The translations under genes were made by a program, and so were the position numbers. The notes below the pieces were generated by a model. The model saw only the letters and a list, made by a program, of their open reading frames with translations. It was not told the DNA's origin and ran no database searches. This document shows positions 1 to 10,930 of a DNA stretch of 64,000 bases, piece after piece; position 1 is the first letter of the stretch; each line of letters begins with the position of its first letter. This stretch comes from Ditylenchus dipsaci (taxonomy: Eukaryota > Nematoda > Chromadorea > Rhabditida > Anguinidae). The DNA is taken from positions 62,001 through 126,000 of the forward strand of contig SADC01000223.1 in assembly GCA_004194705.1 (NCBI GenBank), given 5' to 3'.

Positions 1-242
1 TGCTAAATTTAGCCAACTGGATTGATGGGAAGTATGGTTATCGGTAATATTTTTTATTGTTTTTTTTTGGCTTAAGTTTGTACAACACTGATAATTTAGG
101 ACTGGGTGGAGTGTGCCATTGGTGATTCTTGTATGAGCAGACCAAAAAATAGTTGTGATTCCAGGTACAAAGCCTTGGAGTTGAAGGAGGTGGAGGAACT
201 GATGTGAACGTGCCTATTAGAGGGGTAAGTTATAAAAGTATA

Positions 243-411
243 TGTTGTGACTTGAGAGCGGATAGAGAGCGTAGAGCGGAGAGCAGAAATAAACGATAAC
301 TTCATTTCACGAGCACAACAATAATGATCTTATGATCCGAGAGCAACAAAGGTCCTGACAACGAATCATAGCCGTGTCAGGACAATAACAGATTTAACCG
401 GCAATACAACA
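243..411 (-). repeat. LTR of a degenerate Gypsy-type retrotransposon
   Basis: A 169-bp block begins TGTTGT and ends ACAACA, the usual TG...CA LTR pattern. About 87 bp of it recur in direct orientation at 1333-1419. On the minus strand a purine run, GAGGGGAGG, lies immediately before its start and looks like a polypurine tract, so this is the 3' LTR of a minus-strand element. Confidence 0.6.
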
Positions 412-1305
412 CCTCCCCTCGGTCAAAAGAGTCTTACACAGGAGGTGCCTAATAGTAGTGCTTCTGTGTCCAATTCATTTGAATGCGCTTCGGAGGAACT
501 CTGTTTCTTTGCGGCCTTTACACAGCAGGGGAACCACCGACAGAATCCACAGCAGCAGGAGCAGGATCTTCTTCAGCGGGAATTTGATCCACAGGCTGAG
601 GAGCAACTGGCTTCGGAGGAAGACGGAAAGAGTCCAGCATGACGTCCAACCAGTCATCAGCATCACCAGAAAACGAGGAGCAGGCACGCATTTGATTGAT
701 GTGGAAACGGCTGATCTTTCCAGTTGAGAGCTTAACATTGTACAGGGTGTTTCAAGAAATCCGCAGGATTTGAAATGGTCATAACTTTTTTTCTAGACCG
801 TTTTTCGAATTTCTGTAAACGCCAATCGTTTTCTCTTGACGGGCATTTTTGTTTTTCGGAAATTTTTTTTTTCGAAAATTTTGACTTTTTTGCCTTGGTC
901 CCCCTATGGTCCAAAATAATCAATCTTGTCATCTTTTTGACCATAGGGCGGACCAAGGCAAAAAAGTCAAAATTTTCGAAAAATTTTTCTTCCGAAAAAC
1001 AAAAATGCCCGTCAAGAGAAAACGATTGGCGTTTACAGAAATTCGAAAAACGGTCTAGAAAAAAAGTTATAGCCATTTCAAATCCTGCGGATTTCTTGAA
1101 ACACCCTGTAGACAACACCTTGCGAAGAAAAGAGCACTCTTCCAGCCATCCATTGATGATCCACATTTCTTCGGCAGAAGACGGCATCACCATTCTTGAA
1201 GCAGCGCTTCTTGGCTCCATTTCGCCGATTGAACTGACCCTCCATTTCGGAATCCTTAGACGACGGAGCAGTAGACAAAGGAAGCAGCAGACCTAGCTTG
1301 GTCAT
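412..1305 (-). pseudogene. Integrase C-terminal remnant of a Ty3/Gypsy polyprotein, split by a MITE
   Basis: Read on the minus strand, the start of the remnant has GDAVFCRRN and W-x2-G residues followed by GVVY. After the palindromic insertion at 743-1108 it resumes with NVKLSTG and then HINQMR. That series (GD-V, W-x2-G, G-x2-Y-V, G, H-x-N-Q-x-R) is the typical integrase tail of Gypsy-type pol. A Pro/Ala-rich tail and a purine run before the LTR follow. Gag, protease, RT, RNase H and the integrase core are all missing, so only the extreme 3' end of pol survives between two LTR copies. The frame shifts near the MITE and again toward the C-terminus. It is non-functional. Confidence 0.7.
743..1108. 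mobile_element. Near-perfect palindromic MITE, CAGGGTG ends, TA target
   Basis: The element starts CAGGGTGTTTCAAG and ends with the reverse complement, flanked by TA on both sides (741-742 and 1109-1110). Each arm is about 170 bp and almost identical. The centre carries the word GCCTTGGTCCCCC in both arms. TA targets suggest Tc1/mariner-type mobilisation. It interrupts the integrase remnant. The overlapping open frames on both strands are by-products of the palindrome. Confidence 0.85.
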
Positions 1306-1332
1306 TGGTTTCCGGCCCAGAAAAGCTTCTTA

Positions 1333-1419
1333 TGTTGTGACTTGAGAGCGAATAGAGAGCAGAGAGCGGAAATAAACGATAACTTTATTTCACGAGTACA
1401 ACAATAATGATCTTATGGA
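1333..1419 (-). repeat. Truncated second LTR copy
   Basis: This direct repeat of 243-335 matches except for a few substitutions and a short deletion in the GAGAGC-rich part, then stops abruptly. It would be the 5' LTR of the minus-strand retroelement. Only about 0.5 kb of internal sequence (excluding the MITE) separates the two LTRs, which points to a large internal deletion. Confidence 0.55.
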
Positions 1420-2796
1420 AATCAATTGGGCTTTGCCCGCGTAGGTTCGAATCCTGCCGACTGCAGTATACATTCCATTCTCGATAAACCGGCAGCCCCA
1501 TAAACTGGCACTTTTAAAAAGCATTATTTGGCTGGCGGAAAAGGAAACTATACAAAACTTATTTCCGATAAATCGGGAAACCATTCACACCAACCACCAC
1601 CCAACAGTGGTTAGGCCTCATAGGTATCGTAAGTTAGGACATGTTTCTATACATGAAAAATATGTGTTTAAGCCAGGGCACGTAACTCAAAACTAGAAAA
1701 AAGTACAGTTGGCCAAAAAAGTACAATTTGGTCATTTTTCGTCAAAAAGTGCCATTTTATGGGTGGTACTTTTTTCTAGTACCAAATTTTTTTTGAACTT
1801 TTCTCTTTTTCCCCTCACTTTGTAGGCATACTTTTGAAATTTTTTCAACTATCGTGTAGCACTGCCTTAGGGGGTTCATTAAATCTAGAGTCGACTTCAT
1901 TTATGCCCTGTTTTTTCAGTACAAATTGGCACTGTGGATGTAGACAACCATTATGGGGTAAGTCCATGCCCAAAATTTTGACTCAACAAATGCATTAGGT
2001 CGGTGGATACTACAAACACAACCAACACACTGTGAGCAAACCCAATATTTTTAACATCTTATACAGAATTTGTAGGGTGTGGATTGGAGAAATGGCGACG
2101 TGACCAATCAATTTGGGGTTGGTGTGCCCATGTTAGTTTCCATTTACAAAAATATGTGATTTACAGGATATTTCAATTAATTATAACCATTTGCACATCT
2201 TTCACTTTTATCCGTTAACTAAAAGTATTACAATTTTTCGCCATTATGTACTTTGAAAAAGCCGCATGAAAGTTCTTTTAGAATAAAATACATTTTTAAA
2301 AATCGAACAAACTAATAAACAATCGCTCTTTTTCAGGGCTGGAGTTGGAATCAATACAGGTGATTTTGTTAAATACGGAGTACAACTATTTGTATGTCGT
2401 TGTTTTATTATTACAGGCAGCGCAGTGTCTTTTCCTTCTTTGAACACTTTCCTGGCAGCTGGATAAAGATTCTTGAAAAACCTGTATTTCAATTTATTTA
2501 CAAATAAAACAAATGTAACTTATTTTAACAAGAGAAAAAATTTAGAGAGAAATAAATATGCCAATGATTCAGAACTTTTTTTTTGCTTTCTTTTGGAAGA
2601 ATTTTTTTCGTGAATTTTTGAATTCGATTCTCAAAATTTTCGGGTGCTGTACCAAAATATGAAAAAGGGGATCGATAGAGCTCGCCGGAGTTAAGAAAGC
2701 GCGATTGCCTCTGCCCTCAGGTACAGGCCTTCAAATTTGAGGGGAGGGATGGCGTGGCTTATATTAGAGGAAATGGGGTATAAATGAGATTAAAGG
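1420..2796. other. Non-coding stretch with degraded repeats
   Basis: No gene is visible. A B-box-like GGTTCGAATCC lies at 1443-1453. It is followed at about 1463-1590 by a decayed Tigger-like MITE with CTCGATAAACCGGC near one end and CCGATAAATCGGG near the other. At 1690-1790 there is a partial palindrome built on AAAAAGTAC. Confidence 0.4.
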
Positions 2797-2834
2797 GGGG
2801 GGGGACACTTGGGGGGGGGGGGGGGGTCGGTACG

Positions 2835-2932
2835 TGACAATTCGATACAACAGACAATTCGATACAAGTCCTTGAAAAGGGACAATTCGATACAAGTCCT
2901 TAAAAAGGGACAGTTCGATACAACGGCCGATT
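2835..2932 (+). repeat. Left terminal word array of the MULE
   Basis: Four copies of a 15-bp word, GACAATTCGATACAA (the last with CAG for CAA), are separated by GTCCTTGAAAAGG-type spacers. The inverted counterpart is at 5660-5732. Confidence 0.85.
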
Positions 2933-3018
2933 TACTCATTTACAAGTATAAATTTATTGAAAGAAAAGACATCAACAAACAAGTAAATTCAACAAATTGA
3001 GGTTAACGGAGATTTTAT

Positions 3019-5348
3019 TCACTGATCCATGACGAAGTTGTGAGCCAGCCCCCGGAGGTATTCCATTAAATTTGTCCTTTGGTAGAGTTGGACCTTGGCC
3101 AGAATCCTCTTGTCGGCTTCCAAGTAGATTCGGCGCTTCTTCGGAGCATCTTGACTCGCCAAATATTGTTCGTAGTGTAAAATCGGGTCCGGGGCCTTCT
3201 TCCACAAATTAGAGTCCAGGTGGGTGGGTAGGCCCGAATTTAGGTGTGGTTGTGTGTATTGCGTTGAAATCCACACGAATTAACTTTATTTCTAGCTAAT
3301 ACAAGCAAAATATAGCTAATAGAAAAATGAAGAGCAGAATGGGAGAAGAATGGGAGAAAACGATCGAAGTGATTGGAATAGTGATCGGCTTGCCCAAGGC
3401 CTGCAGAAAAGGGCGGATCAATTGATCCAATACATATACTGATCAGAAAAAAGAAGGGAGCTGATCAGGCAATACATATACGATCAGAAAAAAAAGGTAG
3501 CCAGGGGCTACAGACTACACAGTCGAGAAAAAAGAAGGGAAGAAGCTGGCGGCGGATATGCCCAGCCAAGAATTTACAGAAAAAAGACGTGAGAAAATCA
3601 AGGCATTAGATGGCTGCAAAAACTTACAGGGTACAAGCTAAATTTTGCAGAGAAGACTACAGGGTGGGGGTTAATTGGAGAAAAATAGACCGATTTAGCT
3701 AAAAAAGAGAAAAAAGGGGTAAAAAGAAGTAAAAAAGGGGTAAAAAACTACATTAAATAATAGAAAATTACTACTTTTACTTTACTAAAAACAACAAGAA
3801 GACCGGCGATTCTTTCCATCGGGTCTTCAGACGCGACAGTAGTGACAGTCATGATTTCGTTGGATCCTCTTCAAGTCTTGTAGCAAGCGGCCCACAGTTG
3901 GATGATCCACGCCCAGAGCATCTTGCAATCGACGATGAGCTGCTTCAGCATAATTGTTGGTTCGATCCTCTCCAGCCAGAGTTCTTTCATAGCACGACCA
4001 CCAGTTGGCCGGGAATGGAGGCGGATTCATTGCTGTGCCTGAAAAAAAGTGTTCAATAGAAAAAAGAGAACTGAAAACTAAAATCTTACCAACAGAGTTT
4101 CTTCGAAATAAATTGAGGACGGGATTGAGATCTTGGTTGTTGTCGAGTAGATAAATGCGGAGAAGTTCAAAATTGTTCCAGATGGTCGCCGGCGGCACGA
4201 AAGCAAGGCTCATTATCATTCTGGCTCGGACAGAGAATTCTGGTTCACGATAGCGTGTTGTAAGGCCAACTTCACGGATTTCTTCTTAGACATCCGGAAA
4301 TTTGGGATTCTGAAATGGACGAGCATTGACCATGTCCAAAGATCAACAACTAACCTGGGAAGACGTGAATGGCAGACTGGATTGCGGCTTGCTCAAAATC
4401 CATGTTGATTGATGCTGGGTTGAATAGCGGCCATAGTTCCTTGATCAGCTCCATCATTTCTGGGTACGAGGCGGCAGACTTATTCATCAGCAAAGCGTAC
4501 ATCACCGGGAATACCCACTTGCCATCTTCTTCATTGCGAGCAGATCTCTCAGCCAAATCGCATATACCTCAAAATTAAATATTAAAGACATTAATGTCAT
4601 TAAATCAAACTTGGTAAAACGGAGCAGGCATCATTGAGAAGGATCCATCCCAGTACGTCACTTTCATATCGGCAGACCGATCAATATTTCGCTCTTTACC
4701 AAACAGCACAATTCTAAGCGAGAGGAGCGTCTTGCTGTTCATGGTCTAAAAGTTCTTTCGGAGGCTAAGACAATAAATATAATAATTGGAAAAAAGAAAC
4801 TAATTAAGAGCTTACCTCACGAGTGTCCAACGCCCTGCGCTTGAGATTTGCCATAACGTTGCTTCTTGGTACAGCCATTGGATCGAGCGCATGATTGTGC
4901 GACTTCTCCGAATTGTGAGGCTTGAACTTCAGGAAGACATTGCTAGCCACCTTTGTTTGGAGTCGAGTTTTTCAACCGCCATTTCATTGTTCAAACTTCA
5001 CACATTGCCAATCCTGCACCGAGCCATCTTTGCTCTTACGCTGCTGCTTAAATGGGAACCCTTCGTACACAGCCTTGTCCTTTCCCTTTTCCGATTTGAC
5101 AAATGTGATTTTATCCTTTAAAAATAATAATGGTGTTGAAGATCTAAAGAAAAACATACGTTCTCTTCCTCGATTTCTTCCAAAGCTTGTTGTACTAGTA
5201 TGGCCGGCTGGAACACTGCAGGAAGCACTTGCAATTGATTGAGCGCAATTTGCACGAGTTCCATCAGAGCTTGCTGGTCCATTCCCATCGCTTGTCCAAT
5301 CGCATTCATACTGAGTCGCCCATCACGCAAAAAATTGTTCGCATTCAT
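3019..5348 (-). pseudogene. MULE transposase with FLYWCH zinc finger (frameshifted)
   Basis: The start is the ATG at 5348 (MNANNFLRDGRL), just after a TTTTCAG acceptor. The order on the minus strand is as follows. The N-terminal helix lies at 5348-5160. A FLYWCH-like finger at 5110-4810 has ITFVKSEKG, a W-x-C pair and later SHNHAL, then LKRRALDTRE. The MULE core is at 4556-4350, with INMDFEQAA and HVFPG, where the Asp of DFE is a catalytic acid in MULEs. The region at 4219-3827 has RTNN-YAEAAHRR and HPTVGRLLQDL. After an intron, the C-terminal segment at 3276-3019 ends in YLRGLAHN, a signature of metazoan FLYWCH MULEs. Short introns separate the blocks. At least one frameshift and stop fall in the FLYWCH region, so the copy is probably inactive. 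It acts (or acted) in the nucleus as a transposase. Confidence 0.75.
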
Positions 5349-5399
5349 TGTTTTCTGAAAATAAAAATAAATAGAGAGTGTAGAAAGCAGACGCGATCC

Positions 5400-5585
5400 G
5401 TCCAAATTTACGTTGGCCTATTATATAACTGAGCACGACCCAAAAAACAGCACGGGGGACCCCAGCAAAAAATTGACTGAATTCGACAATAGTAGAGGCA
5501 GCTGTTTTTCAGGTGGAAACCAGTAATTTTATACTGGTTTCCACTGAATACATGGTATAAAATTCAATTTAAAGGAGATCCAACC
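5400..5585 (+). repeat. 185-bp block shared with 7370-7553 and with 10085-10165 (inverted)
   Basis: The block runs from GTCCAAATTTACGTTGGCC to AAAGGAGATCCAAC and recurs nearly base for base in direct orientation at 7370-7553. Parts recur inverted at 10085-10185 and 10931-10985. Here it lies upstream of the MULE transposase start, so it is probably MULE 5' flank that spread into other elements. The two direct copies differ mainly by single-base indels in homopolymers. Confidence 0.8.
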
Positions 5586-5756
5586 AATGATCAAGAATTC
5601 GAAAAAATGTAATGCACAAAAAGATGAAGGGAATTCAAAAAAAACTTTTTTGTTGGGCTGTATCGAATTGTCCTTTTTCAAGGACTTGTATCGAATTGTT
5701 CCTCGTATCGAATCAGTCGTTGTATCGAATCGACCGGCTCCGTGGGGGGGGGGGGA

Positions 5757-5975
5757 GTTTGAGAAATAGGTTTGACAACCTAATGAAAAACCATTAATGG
5801 GTTGCAAAAAGATTTCACATATAAAATTATTTATGTGATTTTATGATGGGTTTCACTACATTATTCGACGATATTTAGTGAAACCCATCTAAAAATCACA
5901 TAAATAAATTTATATATAAAATTTTTGCAACCCGTCAATGAGTTTTTCATTAGGCTGATAAACCTATTTCTCAAC
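5757..5975. repeat. Palindromic MITE next to the MULE right end
   Basis: The arms begin GAGAAATAGGTTT and AACCTAATGAAAAACC and are mirrored at the other side. The centre is GATGGGTTTCACTA and its complement. The whole unit can fold into a single hairpin. Confidence 0.7.
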
Positions 5976-6007
5976 CCCACCAAGTGTCACCCCCCCCCCC
6001 CCTTTAA

Positions 6008-6238
6008 AGGGGCATGCCCACGCTAATAAGAGGTGGTGCCCGGGAATTCAAAATTTTTCCCAATCGTTGAACTTCTGTTAGAATTTTTCAACTTGATTTC
6101 TAACACAACAAGGCCTAGAATTTAATTTTAGGTATTGTTTGGTTAGAAACCAAGTTGAAAAATCCGTACAGAAGTTCAATGATTAGGAAAATTTTTGAAT
6201 TCCCGGGCACCACCTCTTATTAACGTGGGCATGCCCCT
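6008..6238. mobile_element. TTAA-flanked MITE, AGGGGCATG ends
   Basis: It is flanked by TTAA at 6004-6007 and 6239-6242. The ends are AGGGGCATGCCCACG and the reverse complement, and nearly the whole 231 bp is palindromic. TTAA targets are the hallmark of piggyBac-type transposition, so I infer that class. Four other members occur in the window (25235, 28897, 40946, 60362). Confidence 0.75.
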
Positions 6239-6524
6239 TTAAGGCTAAATGTCCTCATTTACAGAGGATTTTGTTCTTAATTCTTTTTTTTCTACAAATG
6301 GACTTCTATTGAAACATAAGATTGAAAATAATAACATTAAAGACACCAAACAAGTCATCAAATCTTGTTTTTATTATGAAGAGACGCTTGAAAGTTGAAC
6401 AAAGAAAAAAATATTAATTTGCCATGGCAATAACTATGGCAGTTCTACTTGTAAGAAGTCATTTTTATAAAGCAGAATTTTTTTTAGTCTAATGTGTAAT
6501 GAACCACCCAACCAGGCCCTAGTG

Positions 6525-6727
6525 CAGGGGTGGAAATAAAAATTTTCAAAAAAGGTACACTATATAAAAAGTACCTTTTGACTATCCTTGAAGAAAATGG
6601 TATTTTTGTTCTGTGCTTTCGGCAATTTTTATGCAAAAAAATATTTTGACGTAAAACTGCAAGAATAAAAAAGATTTGTGGTCCTAAAAAAGTACAATTT
6701 TTTTAGAAAGTACGATTCTCATCCCTG
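6525..6727. mobile_element. hAT-type MITE
   Basis: The ends are CAGGGGTGGA and TCATCCCTG. The flanking 8-mers CCCTAGTG (6517-6524) and CTCTAGTG (6728-6735) match at 7 of 8 positions, as expected for an aged hAT duplication. AAAGTAC words occur in both halves. Confidence 0.65.
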
Positions 6728-6775
6728 CTCTAGTGCCTATTCATCACCTATTCGTTTATGACCCTATTCATCTTT

Positions 6776-6950
6776 AGGGGGCAACATTTTGGCCTTGGTC
6801 CCCCGGTTGTTTTTTCTTGCATAACGCTTGGTGCCACCTGTCCATTATAATTATTAATAATGTGATTATGGTCAACATGTCACCTTCAAAACAACAGAGG
6901 GACCAAGGAAAAATGTTGCCCCCTAAAAGTGAATAGGGCCAAAGAATAAT
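6776..6950. repeat. Palindrome with the GCCTTGGTCCCC core
   Basis: Left arm GGGGGCAACATTTTGGCC, then CTTGGTCCCC; the right arm is the complement ending GTTGCCCCCTAAAAG. A close relative is at 30787-31039 and a half copy at 11379-11451. Confidence 0.7.
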
Positions 6951-7752
6951 TTTTCAAAAAGCATGATTCCCATGTTTGCCTAGTGCCACAGCCGGTCCAT
7001 TTTCTCCTTAATATAGCCTTTTAGTGTTTTTTTTGGTTGTGCTTGAAGGACCATGATTTTTGCGCGCAGCGATGTCCCCCGCCAATTCAAATATTTTTCC
7101 TAATCACTAAACTTGTGTACGGATTTTTCAAATTGGTTTCTAACAAAACTATACCCAAAAATTAAATTCTGGGCCTTGATTTGTAAGAAACCAAGTTGAA
7201 AACTTCGTACAGAAGTTCAACGATTATGAAAAAAATTTGAATTGGCGGGGACAACCGCTGCGCGCAAAAACCATGGTCCTTTAACAGCAGGATAGGTCCG
7301 CGTACATTAGGATGGACTCAAACATATTCAGCGAGCCACAAAATAGCAAAAAAACATGTTTGAGTCCGTCCAAATTTACGTTGGCCTATTATATAACTGA
7401 GCACGACCCAAAAACAGCACGGGGGACCGCAGCAAAAATTGACTGAATTCGACAATAGTAGAGGCAGCTGTTTTTCAGGTGGAAACCAGTAATTTTATAC
7501 TGGTTTCCACTGAATACATGGTATAAAATTCAATTTAAAGGAGATCCAACACCATCCACAACACGTGGATATCCACTTGGTTCATATGAGTGTCCACTTG
7601 GTCAAATATTTGTCAGTTTATCTAAACCACCTAAATCTGAGATATTTCATGTATCTAGAAGTTTTAATGAATATATCTAAAATTTGAGTAGTTTTAATGG
7701 CTGAATTTTTTTGACTAGCTGGAGACCTCCATGATCCAAGTGGACCATCTAA

Positions 7753-8150
7753 ATGAACTATGTGGACAACAACATGAGAAAATTAGTGCAATCCAGTGAT
7801 GGATTGACAAAAAAAGTCAAAAAGTTATTGGAATACAACTACAAGATTACCTTAACTGCAAAAATTACCGGGAAATTAGTTTCGTTAGATGAGTTTTGCA
7901 CATTGACTGCATATCACATTGAAAAGATACCTTGCACCGGAATCCATGTTGGTGCTGTCACGATCTAGAAAAAAAATTTTCCAGGTTGATAGAGCATTAA
8001 AAAATATGATGTTACATAAAAATCCAAATTTCCCGAAAAGTCTATTTATGAAGACAGCAATTCTTTTGAAAGTTGAGTATAAACAAAATATATTCAACAA
8101 GATGATGTCTCTATACACTTGGTTGAATGGCGCAGTAGATAGTGAGTTTG
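7753..8150 (+). CDS. Unidentified coding-like segment, duplicated at 17 kb
   Basis: An open frame starts MNYVDNNMRKLVQ. After a frame change near 7915 it continues as RYLAPESMLVLSRSRKK to LYTWLNGAVDSEFE, where a GTAAGT donor-like site follows. The second half (7870-8170) recurs at 17090-17390 with a 16-base difference and one A fewer in an A-run. I do not recognise the protein: it is Lys/Asn/Leu-rich with no catalytic motif. It lies within the inverted duplication and may be a captured host exon or part of a transposon gene. Confidence 0.35.
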
Positions 8151-8783
8151 AGTGTAAGTAATACTCTCAACTTCGACCCCCACTCTGTGCTATCAATTGT
8201 TGCCATTTTTGCTTTGGACCCTCTTGTTGATTTTTTGACAACTTTTAATATTGATTTTTTAGTTTTGACTTTTTGCGTTGGGGACCAAGACGAATAAGCT
8301 AAAAAAGGTGCTTAGATACCCAAACAGATGAAAATTGGGCATATTTTGACCATAATATGTATATTTAATCGATGTTTCGAATGGTATGTTCTGCCGAAAC
8401 AGAATTTTGTTTCGCCGAACATCGACCGAAACATGATTTTTCTGCCGGAACAGAATTGTGTTTCGTCAAAACATCGATGTTTCGGTGAAGTGTGGGGGAG
8501 GCATGTACGAGACTTGGCTTAGAAATGGTAAAAATTGTACAAAAAAGGAGTAGGATGAATAAAATTGACTGAATTCGATTGAAATTGACCGAATAACAGT
8601 CAATTAATTTTAAATTTAAAAAAGGAGGGGGGAGGGTTTGATACAGTTGCACAACTTCTGATTTAATTTTGGCTTTTCATAACCCCCTCCCCATCTCAGG
8701 CCGGAGACTCCGGGATATTGAAATGAAATTCAGGTACTTATGTACTTCGTGCAAAGGGGGGGGGGTAGGTGTCTCTAGGTAAA

Positions 8784-8933
8784 GTGTCAGGCTTAGGCTA
8801 ATACAAGGGTAGGCCAGCGCATGTTAGGAAGGGATCAAACATGTTTTATTCCTTTTTGTAATCAGGATAATACATTAGAGTCCATCCTAGCATACGCTGG
8901 CCTACCGTTGCCTTAACCTAAGCCTAAGACTTT
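8784..8933. repeat. Palindromic repeat, CAGGCTTAGGCTAA ends
   Basis: AAAGTGTCAGGCTTAGG and GGTAGGCCAGCGCATG on the left are mirrored by CATACGCTGGCCTACC and CCTAAGCCTAAGACTTT on the right. A related fragment is at 27350-27400. Confidence 0.55.
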
Positions 8934-8957
8934 ATCGAGGGGCCCCCGAAGTACATA

Positions 8958-9112
8958 CCGTATTTTCTTTAATAATGACCCCGGGTCATTATTTTCGTCC
9001 CTCAAAAATTCCGAAATTGTCAATCAAAAATGGGCTTAACTATGAAATCCTAGTCAAGAATAAGGGGGGAGGGTCATTATTAGAGAGGGGATCATTATTA
9101 GAGAAAATACGG
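8958..9112. mobile_element. Tigger/pogo-type MITE (word ATAATGACC)
   Basis: It is flanked by TA. The ends are CCGTATTTTCTTTAATAATG and its inverted form. Near the left end the word forms a mini-hairpin, AATAATGACC-CCGGG-TCATTATT. At the right end GGTCATTATTAGAGAGG is followed by a second near-copy. The same plan with other words is at 11705 and 45585 and at the Tigger relic at 55565. Confidence 0.8.
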
Positions 9113-9262
9113 TAAGTGCCGAAATTCAGACATTGGGATAATTTAGTTTAGGTTCTAACGGAGAACGTTCTTGTCTTGTTCAAAAAAGTAGTCTGAATGT
9201 TTTTTAGGTTGATCTTGGAGCTGTTGTTCATAAAATAAATCAGCAATTGAAATCCATAAAAA

Positions 9263-9522
9263 ATATTTGTTACCTGAACCACAATGTGCTCGGACTTCTT
9301 CTTTAATTGATCCTCACCCATTGTGCTATCATATGTTTCGCGATGGCGACTTCTGTGAAAAGGGCCAGGCAGAGTATTGTCTTTGTTGTGACTACTACTG
9401 ATAGGTGCTGTGCCAGCTGCGTCTCTCGCAATTCCTTTGACAGAAGGGTTGGGGTGAGAGGGACCATAAGGAATCCAGTCAGCAATTTTGAAACGACTTT
9501 TACCTTTACGACTACGGCTCAT
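9263..9522 (-). CDS. Unidentified exon with start codon and splice donor
   Basis: The minus-strand ATG at 9522 opens a frame starting MSRSRKGKSRFKIADW. The frame stays open for about 86 codons to KKKSEHIVVQ, where GTAACA looks like a splice donor. The peptide is basic, with SHPNPS, a Ser-rich SSSHNKD stretch and HRSRHRETYDS. I do not recognise the family. It sits between the arms of the inverted duplication at 6869-11451, so it may be a captured host exon. The following exon was not located. Confidence 0.4.
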
Positions 9523-9790
9523 AATGTGACGGAAAATTTTCTAAGTCCTGGAATTCTTTCAAGTTTTAACAAGTTTATGGATTGGAAAATCTTAGATACA
9601 AAATTTTTCTTGCTAGCTGAGAGTTGATGGTATAGCCAATACAGTCGACCATCGAAATAGTTAGCCCATGATAAGCAAAAAACGTTTTGCAAATTACTCT
9701 TAAAATTGGGGTGAAAAAATAGAGGAAGCCAATACAGGGTCGAGCCTGAGGCAGGGGCATTGTGAAAAAAATCGACTGTAAAAGGCACTT

Positions 9791-10930
9791 CTTTAGTCCC
9801 CGCATACTCGGAATTTTGAAAAGTGACCCAAAATCACCTGCCGAACTCATTTTTTTCTGCTTAGCGCGATAAAAGAAGCATTTCCAAACATTTTCTCATG
9901 AAAAATTTGAATTTTAAAAAAATTGAGTTAAACGAAGGTAAAAATGACATATTTTGAACGGTTCTATCCCAACTCCAAGGTACACGGACAATTCGCCTCT
10001 CGGGACAATTCGCCTCCAATTACATTTTTTATTTCCTGTTCAGTATGTCCATTCACTCCATGAACAATAAGTGAAATCTCATATGAACCGAGTGGATATC
10101 CACGTGTTGTGGATGGTGTTGGATCTCCTTTAAATTGAATTTTATACCATGTATTCAGTGGAAACCAGTATAAAATTAATAATTTTTCCCTGTTCATATA
10201 TAAAGGCATTCTCACCCTGCTCAGACAATAGAGACAACAGTTATTTGACTTCAAAATTTATCTGGCTATAACCAACTTTATTTGCCTTTCTTTTGATCCA
10301 AGTGGACAACCACTTGTTTTATTTAGTGCATGGACTATCTAACTAGAACTAAAGTTGGATCATAGAAAAACATTTTCAATTTTAAAAGTTCTTTACAAGA
10401 CGAAAATATCACTACCGGCTACCACTACATTACTTGAGCAAAACAAAACCAAGTGGTCGTCCACTTCGAGCAAATTTTTTAACCTTTTTTTTGATTTAAT
10501 TTTTTTTTAAATTTTCACGCCGTCCAGGTGAATATACTGACCTGACCAGAAGGTACCTACCCTGGATTTTGGAGTTCGGGTGGGTGAAATCTCAGTTTTG
10601 GTCCTATCAAACAGGATTTACCACACAATTTTACGTCGAAAATAAGGGTTTGAATGTGGTACGTTAACTGTGACTTTTCAAAGATTACATCTACTACTTT
10701 TTTGTACCAGAGGCGAATTGTCCCGAGGCGAATTGTCCTGGATGCGAATTGTCGCGGACCCCAACTCCAAACCTCCCCTGCGCCCACGAAGAGGCAATTT
10801 TTTTTGACAAAATTTGAATTTTTCGATATATTTTTATTATCGTGTTGAGCAGGAGAAATGATTTCAGAAGGTGATTTTGGGTCACTTTTCAAAAAATACG
10901 AGTATGGAGGGAGGGTTGGAACTAAAGAAG
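9791..10930. mobile_element. Foldback element with GACAATTCGCCTC words
   Basis: The left arm begins CACTTCTTTAGT, then TTGAAAAGTGACCCAAAATC. It ends in two GGACAATTCGCCTC words at 9986-10017. The right arm (10700-10930) is the reverse complement with three words (GAGGCGAATTGTC, repeated). The word core GACAATTC is the same as in the MULE at 2797, with a different 3' half. It contains a solo satellite unit (about 10505-10660). Confidence 0.6.
10505..10660 (+). repeat. Solo copy of the about 160-bp satellite unit
   Basis: Shares GGTACCTACCCTGGATTTTG, TTCGGGTGGGT and TTTTGGTCCTATCAAAC with each unit of the tandem array at 49733-50470. Confidence 0.7.

Larger units (their letters stand above)
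2797..6002 (-). mobile_element. FLYWCH-type Mutator-like (MULE) DNA transposon
   Basis: The ends are inverted: the left side has a G-run, ACACTTGG, a second G-run and then repeated GACAATTCGATACAA words (2835-2932). The right side has the same order in reverse complement, with the words at 5660-5732 and a C-run at 5990-6002. Between them, on the minus strand, lie FLYWCH finger, MULE transposase and MULE C-terminal segments. A 220-bp palindrome (about 5757-5975) sits between the word array and the right end. I found no clean target duplication; the right end abuts another element. Confidence 0.7.

Noticed and set aside
732..1296. Overlapping 160-170 codon open frames on both strands
   Set aside because: They run through the near-perfect palindrome at 743-1108, so each strand mirrors the other; no family similarity.
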